The notes beneath the pieces are model-generated. The model was not told the origin of the DNA, did no database searches, and saw only the letters and a list, made by a program, of their open reading frames with translations. From an uncultured Pelagibacteraceae bacterium (GTDB lineage: Bacteria > Pseudomonadota > Alphaproteobacteria > Pelagibacterales > Pelagibacteraceae): DNA of 64,000 nucleotides. This document shows positions 9,612 through 18,589 of the stretch, piece by piece. Both the position numbers and the translations under genes were made by a program. The stretch spans positions 1 through 64,000 of the forward strand of contig CACDZF010000002.1 in the NCBI GenBank assembly GCA_902557385.1. Reading direction: 5' to 3'. The number at the start of each line of letters is the position of its first letter. The stretch's first letter is position 1.

Positions 9612-10880
9612 CTATGCAGGCTTATTCATAGAATTAAAAAATTCTGCATTATTTTTGGTATTTTTTAGTTTTGAATTAATAAATTCAATAGCATCCATTG
9701 TGCCCATTGGAGCTATAATTCTTCTTAAAACATTCATTTTTTGTAAATCATTTTTATCAAAAAGCAGTTCTTCTCTTCTTGTTCCTGATTTGGTTATATC
9801 AATTGCGGGAAAAATTCTTTTTTCTGATATTTTTCTATCCAATATTGTTTCGCTGTTACCTGTGCCTTTAAATTCTTCAAAAATCACTTCATCCATTCTG
9901 CTACCTGTATCAATTAGGGCAGTTGAAATTATTGTTAAAGATCCACCTTCTTCTATATTTCTAGCTGCTCCAAAAAACCTTTTTGGCCTTTGTAAAGCAT
10001 TGGCATCTACACCTCCTGTTAGGACTTTTCCCGAGCTTGGTATAACAGCATTATAAGCTCTTCCAAGTCTTGTTATAGAGTCTAAAAGAATTACTACATC
10101 TTTTTTATGTTCGGTTAATCTTTTCGCTTTTTCGATTACCATTTCTGCTACAGCTACGTGCCTTTGAGCAGGCTCATCAAATGTTGAACTAATTACTTCA
10201 CCTTTGACGGTTCTTTGCATATCAGTCACTTCTTCTGGTCTTTCATCAATTAATAAAACCATTAAATAACACTCTGGGTAATTTGCAGCTATAGAATTAG
10301 CAATACTTTGTAAAATCATCGTTTTCCCAGCCTTAGGAGGTGATATAATTAAGGATCTTTGACCTTTTCCTATAGGACTAACCAAATCTATAAGTCTTGG
10401 TGTTAAGTCTGGTTTTTTTTCAGTTTTATTGCTTTCAACTTCCATTACTAATTGTTTATTAGGATATAAAGGTGTTAAATTATCAAAGGCTATTTTATGT
10501 CTAGATTTTTCAGGATCTTCAAAATTAATCTTACTAACTTGTAATAAAGCAAAATATCTTTCACCATCTTTTGGTGCTCTTACTGGTCCTTCTACAGTGT
10601 CACCAGTTCTTAATCCAAATCTTCTTATTTGACTTGGACTAACATAAATGTCATCTGCACCTGGTAAATAATTTGACTCCATTGCTCTTAAAAATCCAAA
10701 ACCATCTTGCAATAATTGTAGAACTCCGCCTCCAGTAATTTCTTCTTTTTCTGCAAGTTTTTTTAAAATTGCAAAAACAATTTCCTGTTTTCTTAGTGTG
10801 CTCGCGTTTTCAATACCAAGTTCTTCTGCTTGGTTAATAAGATGCTCTGATGATTTTGTTTTAAGTTCTTGTATATTCAT
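9612..10880 (-). CDS. rho: Transcription termination factor Rho
   Basis: Hexameric RNA helicase that ends transcription at non-intrinsic sites. 422 residues: N-terminal Rho-N helix region ([22 protein letters not shown]), cold-shock-like RNA-binding domain ([14 protein letters not shown]), then the ATPase with Walker A SPPKAGKT at about 180-187. [22 protein letters not shown] and [13 protein letters not shown] follow in order. In this genome Rho may matter more than usual, because convergent genes leave no space for intrinsic terminators. The gene is downstream of hemJ-hemH-hemE, all leftward. Confidence 0.98.
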   Translation of the reverse strand: MNIQELKTKSSEHLINQAEELGIENASTLRKQEIVFAILKKLAEKEEITGGGVLQLLQDGFGFLRAMESNYLPGADDIYVSPSQIRRFGLRTGDTVEGPVRAPKDGERYFALLQVSKINFEDPEKSRHKIAFDNLTPLYPNKQLVMEVESNKTEKKPDLTPRLIDLVSPIGKGQRSLIISPPKAGKTMILQSIANSIAANYPECYLMVLLIDERPEEVTDMQRTVKGEVISSTFDEPAQRHVAVAEMVIEKAKRLTEHKKDVVILLDSITRLGRAYNAVIPSSGKVLTGGVDANALQRPKRFFGAARNIEEGGSLTIISTALIDTGSRMDEVIFEEFKGTGNSETILDRKISEKRIFPAIDITKSGTRREELLFDKNDLQKMNVLRRIIAPMGTMDAIEFINSKLKNTKNNAEFFNSMNKPA

Positions 10881-10946
10881 TATTGGGGGTTAAATTGTGA
10901 TTAGTAAGATAAATTGAATATATATACTCTTTAAGAAATTTCAATA

Positions 10947-11381
10947 CTAGATTGGCTTAAAAACTACAATAAAAACTATTAAAATTAGCAAAATGGTGGG
11001 TACTTCATTAAAAATTCTATAAAATCTTGATGAGTATGTGTTTAGATCTAAACTAAACTTTTTAAGACAAACACCAAGGAAAAAATGATATGCGGTTAAA
11101 ACTATAACCAAAAACAGCTTAATTTGAAGCCATTTATTTGCCATTTGATCAAATCCTATACTGCCAATTAATAAAAACCCAAATATCCAGGAAAGTATCA
11201 TCGCTGGCATCATTATAAAATTATATAATTTTCTCTCCATCACCTTAAATATCTCACATGTTTCTAAACTATCTTTGTTTTCTACATGATAAACAAAAAT
11301 TCTTGGTAAATACAAAAGTCCAGCCATCCAAGAAATTACAGCTATAAGATGCAATGCTTTAAGAGTTAAATAAATATTCAT
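10947..11381 (-). CDS. hemJ: Protoporphyrinogen IX oxidase HemJ
   Basis: Small membrane protein (144 residues) of the HemJ/UPF0093 family, which oxidises protoporphyrinogen IX in bacteria lacking HemG or HemY. Four hydrophobic segments are visible. Conserved features are the His in LKALHLIAVISWMAGLLYLPR (residue 11), the MERKLYNFIMMPAM stretch, and the WLQIKLFLV...YHFFLG region. It lies between rho and hemH, one base from the hemH stop, in a hemE-hemH-hemJ run that covers three late steps of haem synthesis. Function is from family knowledge and fits the neighbours. Confidence 0.9.
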   Translation of the reverse strand: MNIYLTLKALHLIAVISWMAGLLYLPRIFVYHVENKDSLETCEIFKVMERKLYNFIMMPAMILSWIFGFLLIGSIGFDQMANKWLQIKLFLVIVLTAYHFFLGVCLKKFSLDLNTYSSRFYRIFNEVPTILLILIVFIVVFKPI

Positions 11382-11382
11382 T

Positions 11383-12378
11383 TTATAGAATAAAATTGCT
11401 AATGAGTTTTTTTATTAAATTTATGTGATCATCATTATCATTTAAACAAGGGATAACATCAAAATTTTTTCCACCAAATTTCATAAAACTTGCCTTTCCC
11501 TGTATTGCAATTTCTTCCAATGTCTCCACACAATCTGAGGAAAATCCTGGACAAATAACCAAAATGTTTTTTTTACCTTCTTTGGGCAAACCCTCTAAGA
11601 TTTTATCAGTATAAGGCTGCAACCACTCTTGTGGACCAAAACGAGATTGAAAGGTGGTTTTGATAGGAATTTCTTTATATTTTTCTGACATTAATCTTGA
11701 AGTTTTTTGACAATAGCAATGATAAGGATCACCTTTTTCAAAATATTTTTTAGGTATTCCGTGGTAAGAAGCTATTATTAAATCTGGTTTCCAATTTAAT
11801 TCTGAAATTTTCTTATTAATACTGTTTACTAATGCATCTATGTATAAAGGTTCAGACTCATAATGAGGTATAATTTGTAAGCTAGGCTGCCATCTCATTT
11901 TAAGCAGAGTCCTATAAACTTCATCACAAACAGTTGCTGTAGTTGGTGCGGCGTATTGAGGATATAGTGGTAACACTATTATATTTTCACATCCTTCTTG
12001 TTGAAGTTTTGTCATTATGCTTTTTATACTTGGGTTGCCATATCTCATTGCATAATCAACAACTATTTTATTATTATCAAATCTTTCTCTTAACTTTTTT
12101 GTTTGCATCAAAGTATAATATCTTAACGGGGACATATTTTCTTTTTGCATCCAAATTTCCTTATAAGCTTTAGCAGTTTTTGATGGTCTAAAAGTCAAAA
12201 TGAAGAGATTTAAAATTATTTGCCAGACGAAAGGATTCACTTCAATAACTCTTCTATCTGAAAGAAATTCTTTTAAATATCTCCTGATATCCCACCAACT
12301 AGTCGAGTCTGGTGTTCCAAGGTTTATTAAAATTACCCCTGTCTTACCATACTGTATTTTTGGATGATCTTTTTTCAT
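11383..12378 (-). CDS. hemH: Ferrochelatase
   Basis: Inserts Fe2+ into protoporphyrin IX, the last step of haem synthesis, at the inner face of the membrane. 331 residues with LINLGTPDSTSWWDIRRYLKEFLSDRRV near the N-terminus. The catalytic His lies in ASYHGIPKKYFEKGDPYHCYCQKTSRL and the C-terminal signature is CPGFSSDCVETLEEI. The family-typical porphyrin-contact region LYPQYAAPTTATV is present. The start lies 17 bases downstream of hemE. The product feeds the cytochrome c maturation genes at 51-55 kb. Confidence 0.97.
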   Translation of the reverse strand: MKKDHPKIQYGKTGVILINLGTPDSTSWWDIRRYLKEFLSDRRVIEVNPFVWQIILNLFILTFRPSKTAKAYKEIWMQKENMSPLRYYTLMQTKKLRERFDNNKIVVDYAMRYGNPSIKSIMTKLQQEGCENIIVLPLYPQYAAPTTATVCDEVYRTLLKMRWQPSLQIIPHYESEPLYIDALVNSINKKISELNWKPDLIIASYHGIPKKYFEKGDPYHCYCQKTSRLMSEKYKEIPIKTTFQSRFGPQEWLQPYTDKILEGLPKEGKKNILVICPGFSSDCVETLEEIAIQGKASFMKFGGKNFDVIPCLNDNDDHINLIKKLISNFIL

Positions 12379-12395
12379 TAAAATAAAAAATAACT

Positions 12396-13400
12396 CTAAT
12401 AATATCCTTTTACAAACTTTATTAAATAATCCAACATTTGTGGATTAGTTTTGGGTAATACTCCATGCCCTAAATTAAAAATATAAGGATGATCTTTAAA
12501 GATATCTAGATACCTTTTAGCCTCAATTTTTAATTTTTCTTTGTCTGTTAATAGAAATTTTGGGTCTAAACCACCCTGCACAACTATGTCTGTTTTTTTA
12601 ATTATTTTTTCTGGATTTGTTTTATAGTCAATATTAATTACATCTGGTTTAATTATTTTACAATATTTTTCGTAATTTTTAATTTCTCTTGGAAAACATA
12701 TAACAGGTACTTTATATGATTTAATAAAATTGACTAACTTTAAAGTTCTATCATAAATATAATCTTCTATATATTTATTTTCTAATAATCCCGCCCAACT
12801 ATCAAATATTTGAATAATTGTTGCACCATTTTTTATCTGGTTTTTTATATGAATCTTTAAAAATTTATCTAATATTTCAAATGTCTCTTTAATTAAAATT
12901 TTATCTTTAAAAAATTTTTTATTTAAATTCCTCTTAGGAGAACATTTATTAATCATATAAACTAACAGTGTCCAAGGAGCTCCAACAAACCCAATTAGAT
13001 CTTTATCATTAACTAACTTACTTTTACTTACTTTTTTTATTGATTTATAAACAGGCAATAATTTTTTAGAAAATTCTGAATCTTTAATTTCACTTATTGT
13101 TTCTAAGTTTAGACTATTTAATTCAGGTCCAAAATTCTTTTTAAAAATAACTTCTTGTCCAAGACCATAAGGAACCATTAATATATCAGAAAAAATTATC
13201 GCAGCATCCAAATCAAACCTTTTAAGTGGTTGCAGTGTAATCTTTGACGACAAATTAACATCTAAACATAATTTAATAAAATTTTTATTTAATTTTCTTA
13301 TTTTTCTAAATTCAGGTAAATATCTACCAGCCTGTCTCATAAACCAAATAGGTTTACTACCCACCTTTTTATTTCTTATACATTCTTGAATAGGAGTCAT
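12396..13400 (-). CDS. hemE: Uroporphyrinogen decarboxylase
   Basis: Decarboxylates uroporphyrinogen III to coproporphyrinogen III. 334 residues with the invariant KPIWFMRQAGRYLPEFR (residues ~17-33), the IFSDILMVPYGLG substrate-site Asp region, and GFVGAPWTLLVYMI. The C-terminal FNLGHGVLPKTNP signature is also present. It is the first leftward gene beside the 282-base gap taken to be the replication origin; hemE flanks the origin in Caulobacter and several other alphaproteobacteria. Confidence 0.97.
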   Translation of the reverse strand: MTPIQECIRNKKVGSKPIWFMRQAGRYLPEFRKIRKLNKNFIKLCLDVNLSSKITLQPLKRFDLDAAIIFSDILMVPYGLGQEVIFKKNFGPELNSLNLETISEIKDSEFSKKLLPVYKSIKKVSKSKLVNDKDLIGFVGAPWTLLVYMINKCSPKRNLNKKFFKDKILIKETFEILDKFLKIHIKNQIKNGATIIQIFDSWAGLLENKYIEDYIYDRTLKLVNFIKSYKVPVICFPREIKNYEKYCKIIKPDVINIDYKTNPEKIIKKTDIVVQGGLDPKFLLTDKEKLKIEAKRYLDIFKDHPYIFNLGHGVLPKTNPQMLDYLIKFVKGYY

Positions 13401-13463
13401 TTAAACATTAATAGTTTATTTTAGTTTTAGTATTATATTATGTTAATAAAGGTAATAATTTAT

Positions 13464-13481
13464 TATCAACAACTTATACAT
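13464..13481. repeat. Origin-region 18-bp direct repeat, copy 1
   Basis: TATCAACAACTTATACAT, repeated 203 bases to the right at 13667-13684 as TATCAACTACTTATACAT (one mismatch). It contains a DnaA-box-like TTATCAACA that starts one base earlier, and a second TTATACAT half. Two near-identical copies at the two ends of the gap suggest initiator-protein binding; this is inference. Confidence 0.6.
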
Positions 13482-13570
13482 ATTTTATTAACAAATAAAT
13501 CTTATTAAAATTACAATATATTGGCTTATTTGAAGCGCTATTTAATTTTATTATATTAAATGTATATTGT

Positions 13571-13586
13571 TTATTAACGTTGATAA
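13571..13586. repeat. Imperfect palindrome of two overlapping DnaA-box-like sequences
   Basis: TTATTAACGTTGATAA is symmetric at 14 of 16 positions around AACGTT. Each arm is a one- or two-mismatch variant of the DnaA box, in opposite orientation. It lies near the middle of the putative origin. Confidence 0.5.
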
Positions 13587-13666
13587 TTATGTTTATAAAA
13601 TTAATGTTTTACAAAAATAATAAAAAAAAATTTTTAAAATAAAAAGTAATTATAATAATATTTAAA

Positions 13667-13684
13667 TATCAACTACTTATACAT
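13667..13684. repeat. Origin-region 18-bp direct repeat, copy 2
   Basis: TATCAACTACTTATACAT, one mismatch from the copy at 13464-13481. It overlaps the first two bases of the ppsR start codon (ATG at 13683), so a protein bound here would also cover the ppsR translation start and probably its promoter region. Confidence 0.6.
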
Positions 13685-14510
13685 GAATAATACATATCAA
13701 ATTTACCTAATATCAGACTCTACTGGAGAGACGCTAGATAGAATTTTTTTAGCTCTCAAAGCTCAGTTTAAAAATTTCAATTACAAAATACATTCATATT
13801 CATTTATAAGAACACAAAATCAAATATCTAAAATAGTTGATATTTTAAATAATCAAACAAATTCAATAATACTTTATACAATAGTTGATGTTGATCTTGC
13901 TAACTTTTTATTAAAAAAAAGTGAAAGATATAAAATTCCCTGTTTTAGTGTTTTGGGAGACTTAATAATTAATTTTTCAAAAATACTTAATCAAAAGGCA
14001 ACACATGTACCCAGTGGTCAACATACTTTAAATGAAGAATATTATGATCGAATCGATGCAATACAATTTACAATGAATCATGACGACGGTAATTCGATAA
14101 ATGATTTAGAGAAATCAGACGTTATATTATTAGGAGTTAGCAGAACTAGTAAAACACCAACTTCTATTTATTTGGCTAATAGAGGATTAAAAACTTCAAA
14201 TATTCCTCTTGTAAATGAAAATTCAGTTCCAGAACTGCTTAAAAAAAAACCAAAAATATCTTGTGTTGTAGGATTGACCACAGAACCAGCCAGACTATTA
14301 GATCTTAGAAAGAATAGAATGAACTCTTTAAAAGAAAGTGAACCAATTGATTACACAAATTTAGAGACAATTTCTCAAGAAGTAGAGAAAGCTAAACAAA
14401 CCTTTAAAAAATACAATTGGCCTGTTATTGATGTTACTAGGAAATCTGTTGAAGAAACTGCTGCATCAATCATTAAAATTCACGAGATATATAAAAACAA
14501 TGAACAATAA
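13683..14510 (+). CDS. ppsR: PEP synthase / PPDK regulatory kinase-pyrophosphorylase (DUF299 family)
   Basis: Bifunctional ADP-dependent kinase and phosphorylase family that switches PEP synthase or pyruvate phosphate dikinase off and on. 275 residues. It begins IYLISDSTGETLDRI, the family hallmark, and has the P-loop-like GVSRTSKTPTSIYLANRG at about 151-168 and VGLTTEPARLLDLRKNRM. The C-terminal INVT-like stretch appears as VIDVTRKSVEETAASI. It is the first rightward gene beside the putative origin, as in Caulobacter, and overlaps maf. Whether the target here is PpsA or PpdK cannot be told from this window. Confidence 0.92.
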   Translation: MNNTYQIYLISDSTGETLDRIFLALKAQFKNFNYKIHSYSFIRTQNQISKIVDILNNQTNSIILYTIVDVDLANFLLKKSERYKIPCFSVLGDLIINFSKILNQKATHVPSGQHTLNEEYYDRIDAIQFTMNHDDGNSINDLEKSDVILLGVSRTSKTPTSIYLANRGLKTSNIPLVNENSVPELLKKKPKISCVVGLTTEPARLLDLRKNRMNSLKESEPIDYTNLETISQEVEKAKQTFKKYNWPVIDVTRKSVEETAASIIKIHEIYKNNEQ

Positions 14511-15078
14511 GATAGTCTTAGCTTCTAAAAGCAAAGTAAGAAAAAATATTCTAGAAAACAATGGTTTTAATTGTATTGTTAAGCCAGCAAATATCGACGA
14601 GGAAACAGTTAAGGAAAGTTTAACAAAAGAAGGAGCAACACCACTTTTAATTTCTAAAAATCTTGCTGAACTTAAAGCAAATAAAATTAGTGAAGGCTTA
14701 AATGGAGAAATTGTTGTAGGAGCAGATAGCGTTATAGATCTTGAAGGCAATATAATATCCAAACCATCTAGTCGTAAAGAAGCAATGGAAATACTTAAAA
14801 AATTAAATGGAAAAATACACCATTTAATTAGTTCGGTGTGTGTGTCAAAAAATGGCCAAATGATTTGGAATTATACCGATAAAGCCTCTTTAAAAATGAA
14901 GAATATGTCTAATTCAGATCTTGAAAAATATTTATCAAAAATAACCGATGAGGATTTATATGCTTATAATGTTTATCAAATTGAAGGGGAGGGAAGGTCG
15001 CTATTTTCTGAGATAAAGGGCGATGAAGACACAATAATGGGACTGCCAATAAAAAAAATAAAAGAGTTTTTATTATGA
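14500..15078 (+). CDS. maf: Maf-family nucleotide pyrophosphatase
   Basis: House-cleaning pyrophosphatase acting on nucleoside triphosphates (dTTP/UTP or modified pyrimidines in characterised homologues). The ORF-track start at 14428 lies deep in ppsR. The family N-terminus KIVLASKSKVRKNILENNGF begins right after the ATG at 14500, giving 192 residues and an 11-base overlap with ppsR. Other motifs are EETVKE, VVGADSVIDLEG with the catalytic Asp, KPSSRKEAMEIL and DEDLYAYNVYQIEGEG. The stop overlaps the aroE start (ATGA). Order ppsR-maf-aroE-coaE-dnaQ is conserved. Confidence 0.93.
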   Translation: MNNKIVLASKSKVRKNILENNGFNCIVKPANIDEETVKESLTKEGATPLLISKNLAELKANKISEGLNGEIVVGADSVIDLEGNIISKPSSRKEAMEILKKLNGKIHHLISSVCVSKNGQMIWNYTDKASLKMKNMSNSDLEKYLSKITDEDLYAYNVYQIEGEGRSLFSEIKGDEDTIMGLPIKKIKEFLL

Positions 15079-15869
15079 AAAAATATATTGTTATTGGAAA
15101 CCCTATAGAACACTCGTTATCACCAAAACTTCATAATTATTGGATTAAAGAAAATAATATTGACGCCGTCTACGATAAAAAAAGAATTGATCACAGTGAG
15201 CTAGAAAATATTATTTTTGAAGTTAAAGAAGGTAAAATAAGTGGAATTAATGTTACAGTACCTTTTAAAAAAGCTGCAATTCCTTTTTTAGATGAATTAA
15301 GTAATGAAGCAAATAAAACACAATCAGTTAATACAATTTATCTAAACAATGGAAAAATAATTGGCCATAATACCGATGTTGCTGGATTTGAATTAGCTAT
15401 AAAATATTTAAAATACAATATTAATAATAAAAGAATTTTTATATTAGGAGCCGGTGGAGTAGTTCCGTCGATAATCTTTTCTCTTAATAAAATGCAACCT
15501 TCAAAAATAATTTTGAGTAATAGAACTAGAGATAAGGCTGAAAATTTAAAAGAGTTATTTAAAAATGTAGAAATTATTAATTGGGGTGAAATGCCGGATT
15601 TTGATATGATAATCAACGCAACAAGCTTAGGCCTTAAAAAAGAGGATGAAATTAAATTAGATATTTCAAACGTTGGGAATAATAAAATTTTTTATGATGT
15701 TATTTATAATCCAATAGAAACAAATTTTTTAAAAAAAGCAAAAAATTTAGGACATCGAGTTGAAAATGGAAAAATGATGTTTGTTTATCAAGCTCATCAA
15801 GCATTTACATTATGGCATAAAGTTATGCCTAAAATAGATAGTGAAACCATTAAATTACTAGATCAATGA
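15075..15869 (+). CDS. aroE: Shikimate dehydrogenase (NADP+)
   Basis: Reduces 3-dehydroshikimate to shikimate in aromatic amino acid synthesis. 264 residues with the substrate motif GNPIEHSLSPKLHNYWI (residues ~7-23), catalytic Lys in GINVTVPFKKAA, Asp in GHNTDVAGFE, and the dinucleotide loop ILGAGGVVPSIIFSL. The C-terminal G-x-x-M-x-x-x-Q motif appears as GKMMFVYQAHQAF. Coupled by 4-base overlaps to maf upstream and coaE downstream. Confidence 0.96.
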   Translation: MKKYIVIGNPIEHSLSPKLHNYWIKENNIDAVYDKKRIDHSELENIIFEVKEGKISGINVTVPFKKAAIPFLDELSNEANKTQSVNTIYLNNGKIIGHNTDVAGFELAIKYLKYNINNKRIFILGAGGVVPSIIFSLNKMQPSKIILSNRTRDKAENLKELFKNVEIINWGEMPDFDMIINATSLGLKKEDEIKLDISNVGNNKIFYDVIYNPIETNFLKKAKNLGHRVENGKMMFVYQAHQAFTLWHKVMPKIDSETIKLLDQ

Positions 15870-16435
15870 TAAGAATAGCATTAGTCGGCAATATAGGTTG
15901 TGGCAAAACTTTTGTTGCATATAAGTTTGGTTGTCCAGTATTCAATGCTGATTTTGAGGTAAGCAAATTATATAATGAGGACCGAACTTGTTTTAGAAAA
16001 CTAAATAAAAAGTTTCCAAAATATATTACCTCTTTTCCAATAGCAAAAGAAGCTATCACACTAACTATTTTAAAAAAAAATTCAAATTTGAAAAAAATAA
16101 TTAAAATTATTCACCCAATTATTAGAAAAAAAATGAATAGATTTTTATTAAAAAACAAAAAAAGAAAAATAGTAATTTTAGATATTCCACTTTTTTTAGA
16201 AAATAAAATGAATAAAAAAAAAGATATTATAGTTTTTATTGAGTCAAAAAAAATGGAGATTTTGAAAAGACTTAAAAAAAGAAAAAACTTTAATAAAAAA
16301 TTAATAAATAAATTTAAAAAAATTCAACTTCCTATTGAATTTAAAAAGAGAATGGCCCATTTTATTATTAGAAATAATTTTAGTAATAAATTTTTAAAAA
16401 AAGATATAAATAGAATTTTAAAAGAATTTAGATAA
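15866..16435 (+). CDS. coaE: Dephospho-CoA kinase
   Basis: Phosphorylates dephospho-CoA in the last step of coenzyme A synthesis. 189 residues; P-loop GNIGCGKT (residues ~8-15), the FNADFEVSKLY acceptor-site motif, and VILDIPLFLE, the usual LDIPLLFE. Very Lys-rich in the C-terminal half, in line with the AT-rich genome. The start overlaps the aroE stop and the stop abuts the dnaQ ATG. Confidence 0.93.
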   Translation: MIRIALVGNIGCGKTFVAYKFGCPVFNADFEVSKLYNEDRTCFRKLNKKFPKYITSFPIAKEAITLTILKKNSNLKKIIKIIHPIIRKKMNRFLLKNKKRKIVILDIPLFLENKMNKKKDIIVFIESKKMEILKRLKKRKNFNKKLINKFKKIQLPIEFKKRMAHFIIRNNFSNKFLKKDINRILKEFR

Positions 16436-17107
16436 ATGCTTGAAGTAGTTTTAGATACGGAGACGACTGGCTTATCAGTAAAGGATGGACATCGAGTTGT
16501 CGAAATAGGCTGTATTGAACTTAATAATCAGATACCAACATCAAATAAATTTCATTGTTATCTTAACCCAGAAAGAAAAGTTTCTGAGAAAGCACTTGCC
16601 GTGCATGGTTATACAGATGAATTTTTATCAGATAAAAAAAAATTCAGAGAAATAGCAGATGATTTTTTGAGTTTTATAAAAAATAAGAAACTAATTATAC
16701 ATAATGCAGAATTTGACTTAGGACATCTTAATAATGAACTTAAAATTGCTGGTAAGGATAGTATTAATGAAAACGAAGTAGTCGATACTCTAGAATTAGC
16801 AAGAGATAAATTTCCTGGTTCTGCTATTAACCTTGATGCACTTTGTAAAAGATTTAGAGTAGATAATTCAAAAAGAGTTCATCATACAGCTTTAGTCGAC
16901 TGTGAATTACTTTCTAAAGTTTATATAAATTTGATAGATCAAAGAGAACCAACTCTAAATCTCTATAGTCAAAATAAGGAAATAAAAGATTTAAAAATTG
17001 ATAATAATAATTTGTATTATAAAAAAGTAATTAAACCTTCATCACAAGAAATAGAATTGCACAAAGAATTTTTAAAAAAGAGCCTAAAAAAAAATTTTTT
17101 TAATTAA
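16436..17107 (+). CDS. dnaQ: DNA polymerase III epsilon subunit (3'-5' exonuclease)
   Basis: Proofreading exonuclease of the replicative polymerase. 223 residues; ExoI motif VLDTETTGLS, ExoII HNAEFDLGHLNNEL, ExoIII HHTALVDCELLSKVY with the His of the DEDDh class. A C-terminal tail that probably binds the alpha subunit follows. Last gene of the ppsR-maf-aroE-coaE-dnaQ run. Its 3' end overlaps the secB 3' end by 8 bases. Confidence 0.96.
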   Translation: MLEVVLDTETTGLSVKDGHRVVEIGCIELNNQIPTSNKFHCYLNPERKVSEKALAVHGYTDEFLSDKKKFREIADDFLSFIKNKKLIIHNAEFDLGHLNNELKIAGKDSINENEVVDTLELARDKFPGSAINLDALCKRFRVDNSKRVHHTALVDCELLSKVYINLIDQREPTLNLYSQNKEIKDLKIDNNNLYYKKVIKPSSQEIELHKEFLKKSLKKNFFN

Positions 17108-17522
17108 ATTTTTCTTTATAAAGTTTTTCGAAGTCGATTTTTTTTGCAAATTTTACATCGGCGAATCCACAATCATGAATAAGATTTAATAATGCTTTTT
17201 CTAATCTTGGATAAATTTCTTTTTGAACTTCACATAACAACATTCTTTCAAGAACTTTTTTATCTCTAATTACTTCATTAAGTTTTATTATTGTTGCATA
17301 ATTTATTTCAAAATAAGATCTTTTTTCATTAGCTTCTTTATCTTCATATTTTAAAGTAGTGCAGATTTCTATCATCTGATTTTTTAGCGCTTTAGAGTTA
17401 ATGTTTATTGTAAGATGATACTTGGAGATATGATCTTTTACGAACAAATAAGTTTCTATGTTAGGTGTTTCGCTGGACATATCCTTTACGAACTCTGCTA
17501 ATATTTTATATTTTTCTGTCAT
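17100..17522 (-). CDS. secB: Protein-export chaperone SecB
   Basis: Cytosolic tetrameric chaperone that holds preproteins unfolded and passes them to SecA. 140 residues. Family pattern is visible in YKILAEFVKDMSSETPN, LTININSKALKN, YFEINYATIIKLNE, LLCEVQKEIYPRLEKALLNLIHDCGF. SecB beside dnaQ and fxsA/tim44 is a standard alphaproteobacterial layout. The start overlaps the end of the fxsA-like gene by 17 bases. Confidence 0.93.
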   Translation of the reverse strand: MTEKYKILAEFVKDMSSETPNIETYLFVKDHISKYHLTININSKALKNQMIEICTTLKYEDKEANEKRSYFEINYATIIKLNEVIRDKKVLERMLLCEVQKEIYPRLEKALLNLIHDCGFADVKFAKKIDFEKLYKEKFN

Positions 17523-17931
17523 TATCTTCTTTTATATCTTCAGCTTCGCCATCAATAAAATTTTGTTTTTCTTTTACTTTTTTTGAGTAGTTTTTACTAA
17601 CATTTTTTAGAAGAAATTTTCTTGTTGGTGGAAAAATAATTAGTAATCCGAACGTATCCGTTGCAAATCCAGGTAAAATTAAAAGAAATGCTGCAAAAGC
17701 AAGAGCTGCCCCAGAAACAATTTCATATATAGGCAACTCATTTTTTATTATCTGCGACATACCAGACTTTAGTGTGTTAAAACCCTCATATCTTGCATAA
17801 AGAACACCAACAAATGCAGTAAAAAAAATAAGAGATATTGTTGTAAGGGCACCTATCTGAGATCCAATTTTAATAAATAGGTAAATTTCAATAACTGGTA
17901 TAGCAATTATTAATATTAATAGTGTGTTCAT
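17506..17931 (-). CDS. fxsA: FxsA family membrane protein
   Basis: 141-residue inner-membrane protein with three or four hydrophobic segments. Family pattern starts LILIIAIPVIEIYLFIKIGSQIG and includes the GALTTISLIFFTAFVGVLYARYEG and AFAAFLLILPGFATDTFGLLIIFPPTR segments. The biochemical role of FxsA is poorly known; in E. coli it affects phage T7 exclusion when overexpressed. Overlaps secB and is divergent from the Tim44-like gene with a 61-base gap. Confidence 0.85.
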   Translation of the reverse strand: MNTLLILIIAIPVIEIYLFIKIGSQIGALTTISLIFFTAFVGVLYARYEGFNTLKSGMSQIIKNELPIYEIVSGAALAFAAFLLILPGFATDTFGLLIIFPPTRKFLLKNVSKNYSKKVKEKQNFIDGEAEDIKEDNDRKI

Positions 17932-17992
17932 TTGAATGTAGTGTAAATTGCCAGTTGAAATAATGCAACATAGTACTTATTATCAATAGTAT

Positions 17993-18589
17993 ATGAATTA
18001 TAGTTTTGAATATATTGATATCATTCTTTTAGCAATGATCGCCGGATTTATCTTTTTGCGATTAAGAGGAATATTAGGCAAAAGAACTGGCTTTGAAGGA
18101 AAATTAAGTGAAGATTTTAAAGAAGAATTTAATAAATCTGTTGTTAAAAATAATATAAATAAAAATCAAATATTTGATGAAAATGCAAAAAATGATTTTA
18201 TCAAAGGTGCAAAAATTGCATATGAAACAATAATTACAGACTTTAGTGACAATGACAATAAGCTTACAGAAAGTAAACCACTTTTAAGCAAAAAAATGCA
18301 TGATCAGTTTAATGAAGCCTTACAAGAAAGAAGTAAAAGAGGCCATTATGCTGAGATAACTTTTATTGGTGTAAATTCAGCAATAATAAAAGAGCATAAA
18401 AAAATAGACCAATTTTTGAAAGTAACTGTTGATTTTGTAAGTGAAGTAATTACTTGTGTCAGAGATAAAGAGAAAAAAATTATTTCAGGAGATCCTAAAA
18501 AAATAAAAAAAATACATGATACATGGGTTTTTTCTAGAGATATTCGATCTACAAATCCTAACTGGCAATTAGTCGATACTTTAACTTAA
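17993..18589 (+). CDS. Tim44-like domain protein
   Basis: 198-residue protein with an N-terminal membrane anchor (IDIILLAMIAGFIFLRLRGILGKRTGFEG) and a C-terminal Tim44-like domain (KGAKIAYETIITDFSDNDNK through DTWVFSRDIRSTNPNWQLVDT). Bacterial homologues are membrane-anchored; the mitochondrial relative Tim44 tethers Hsp70 to the import channel. Position between fxsA/secB and the Smr gene is conserved in alphaproteobacteria. An envelope protein-quality role is inferred. Confidence 0.82.
   Translation: MNYSFEYIDIILLAMIAGFIFLRLRGILGKRTGFEGKLSEDFKEEFNKSVVKNNINKNQIFDENAKNDFIKGAKIAYETIITDFSDNDNKLTESKPLLSKKMHDQFNEALQERSKRGHYAEITFIGVNSAIIKEHKKIDQFLKVTVDFVSEVITCVRDKEKKIISGDPKKIKKIHDTWVFSRDIRSTNPNWQLVDTLT

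Larger units (their letters stand above)
13401..13682. other. oriC: Putative chromosomal replication origin (oriC)
   Basis: Largest gene-free gap in the window (282 bases). DnaA-box-like 9-mers relative to TTATNCACA: TTATCAACA at 13463, TTATTAACA at 13485, TGTTAATAA (reverse) at 13441, and a head-to-head pair in TTATTAACGTTGATAA at 13571-13586. TTATACAT occurs at 13474 and 13677. From 13621 to 13669 there is one G and no C, a plausible unwinding element. The gene context (hemE on one side, ppsR-maf-aroE-coaE-dnaQ on the other, parABS nearby) is that of the Caulobacter origin. The boxes each differ from the consensus, so the call is strong on context and moderate on sequence. Confidence 0.75.

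Noticed and set aside
14428-14499. N-terminal extension of maf in the ORF track
   Set aside because: It lies within ppsR and precedes the conserved Maf start; the ATG at 14500 fits the family.
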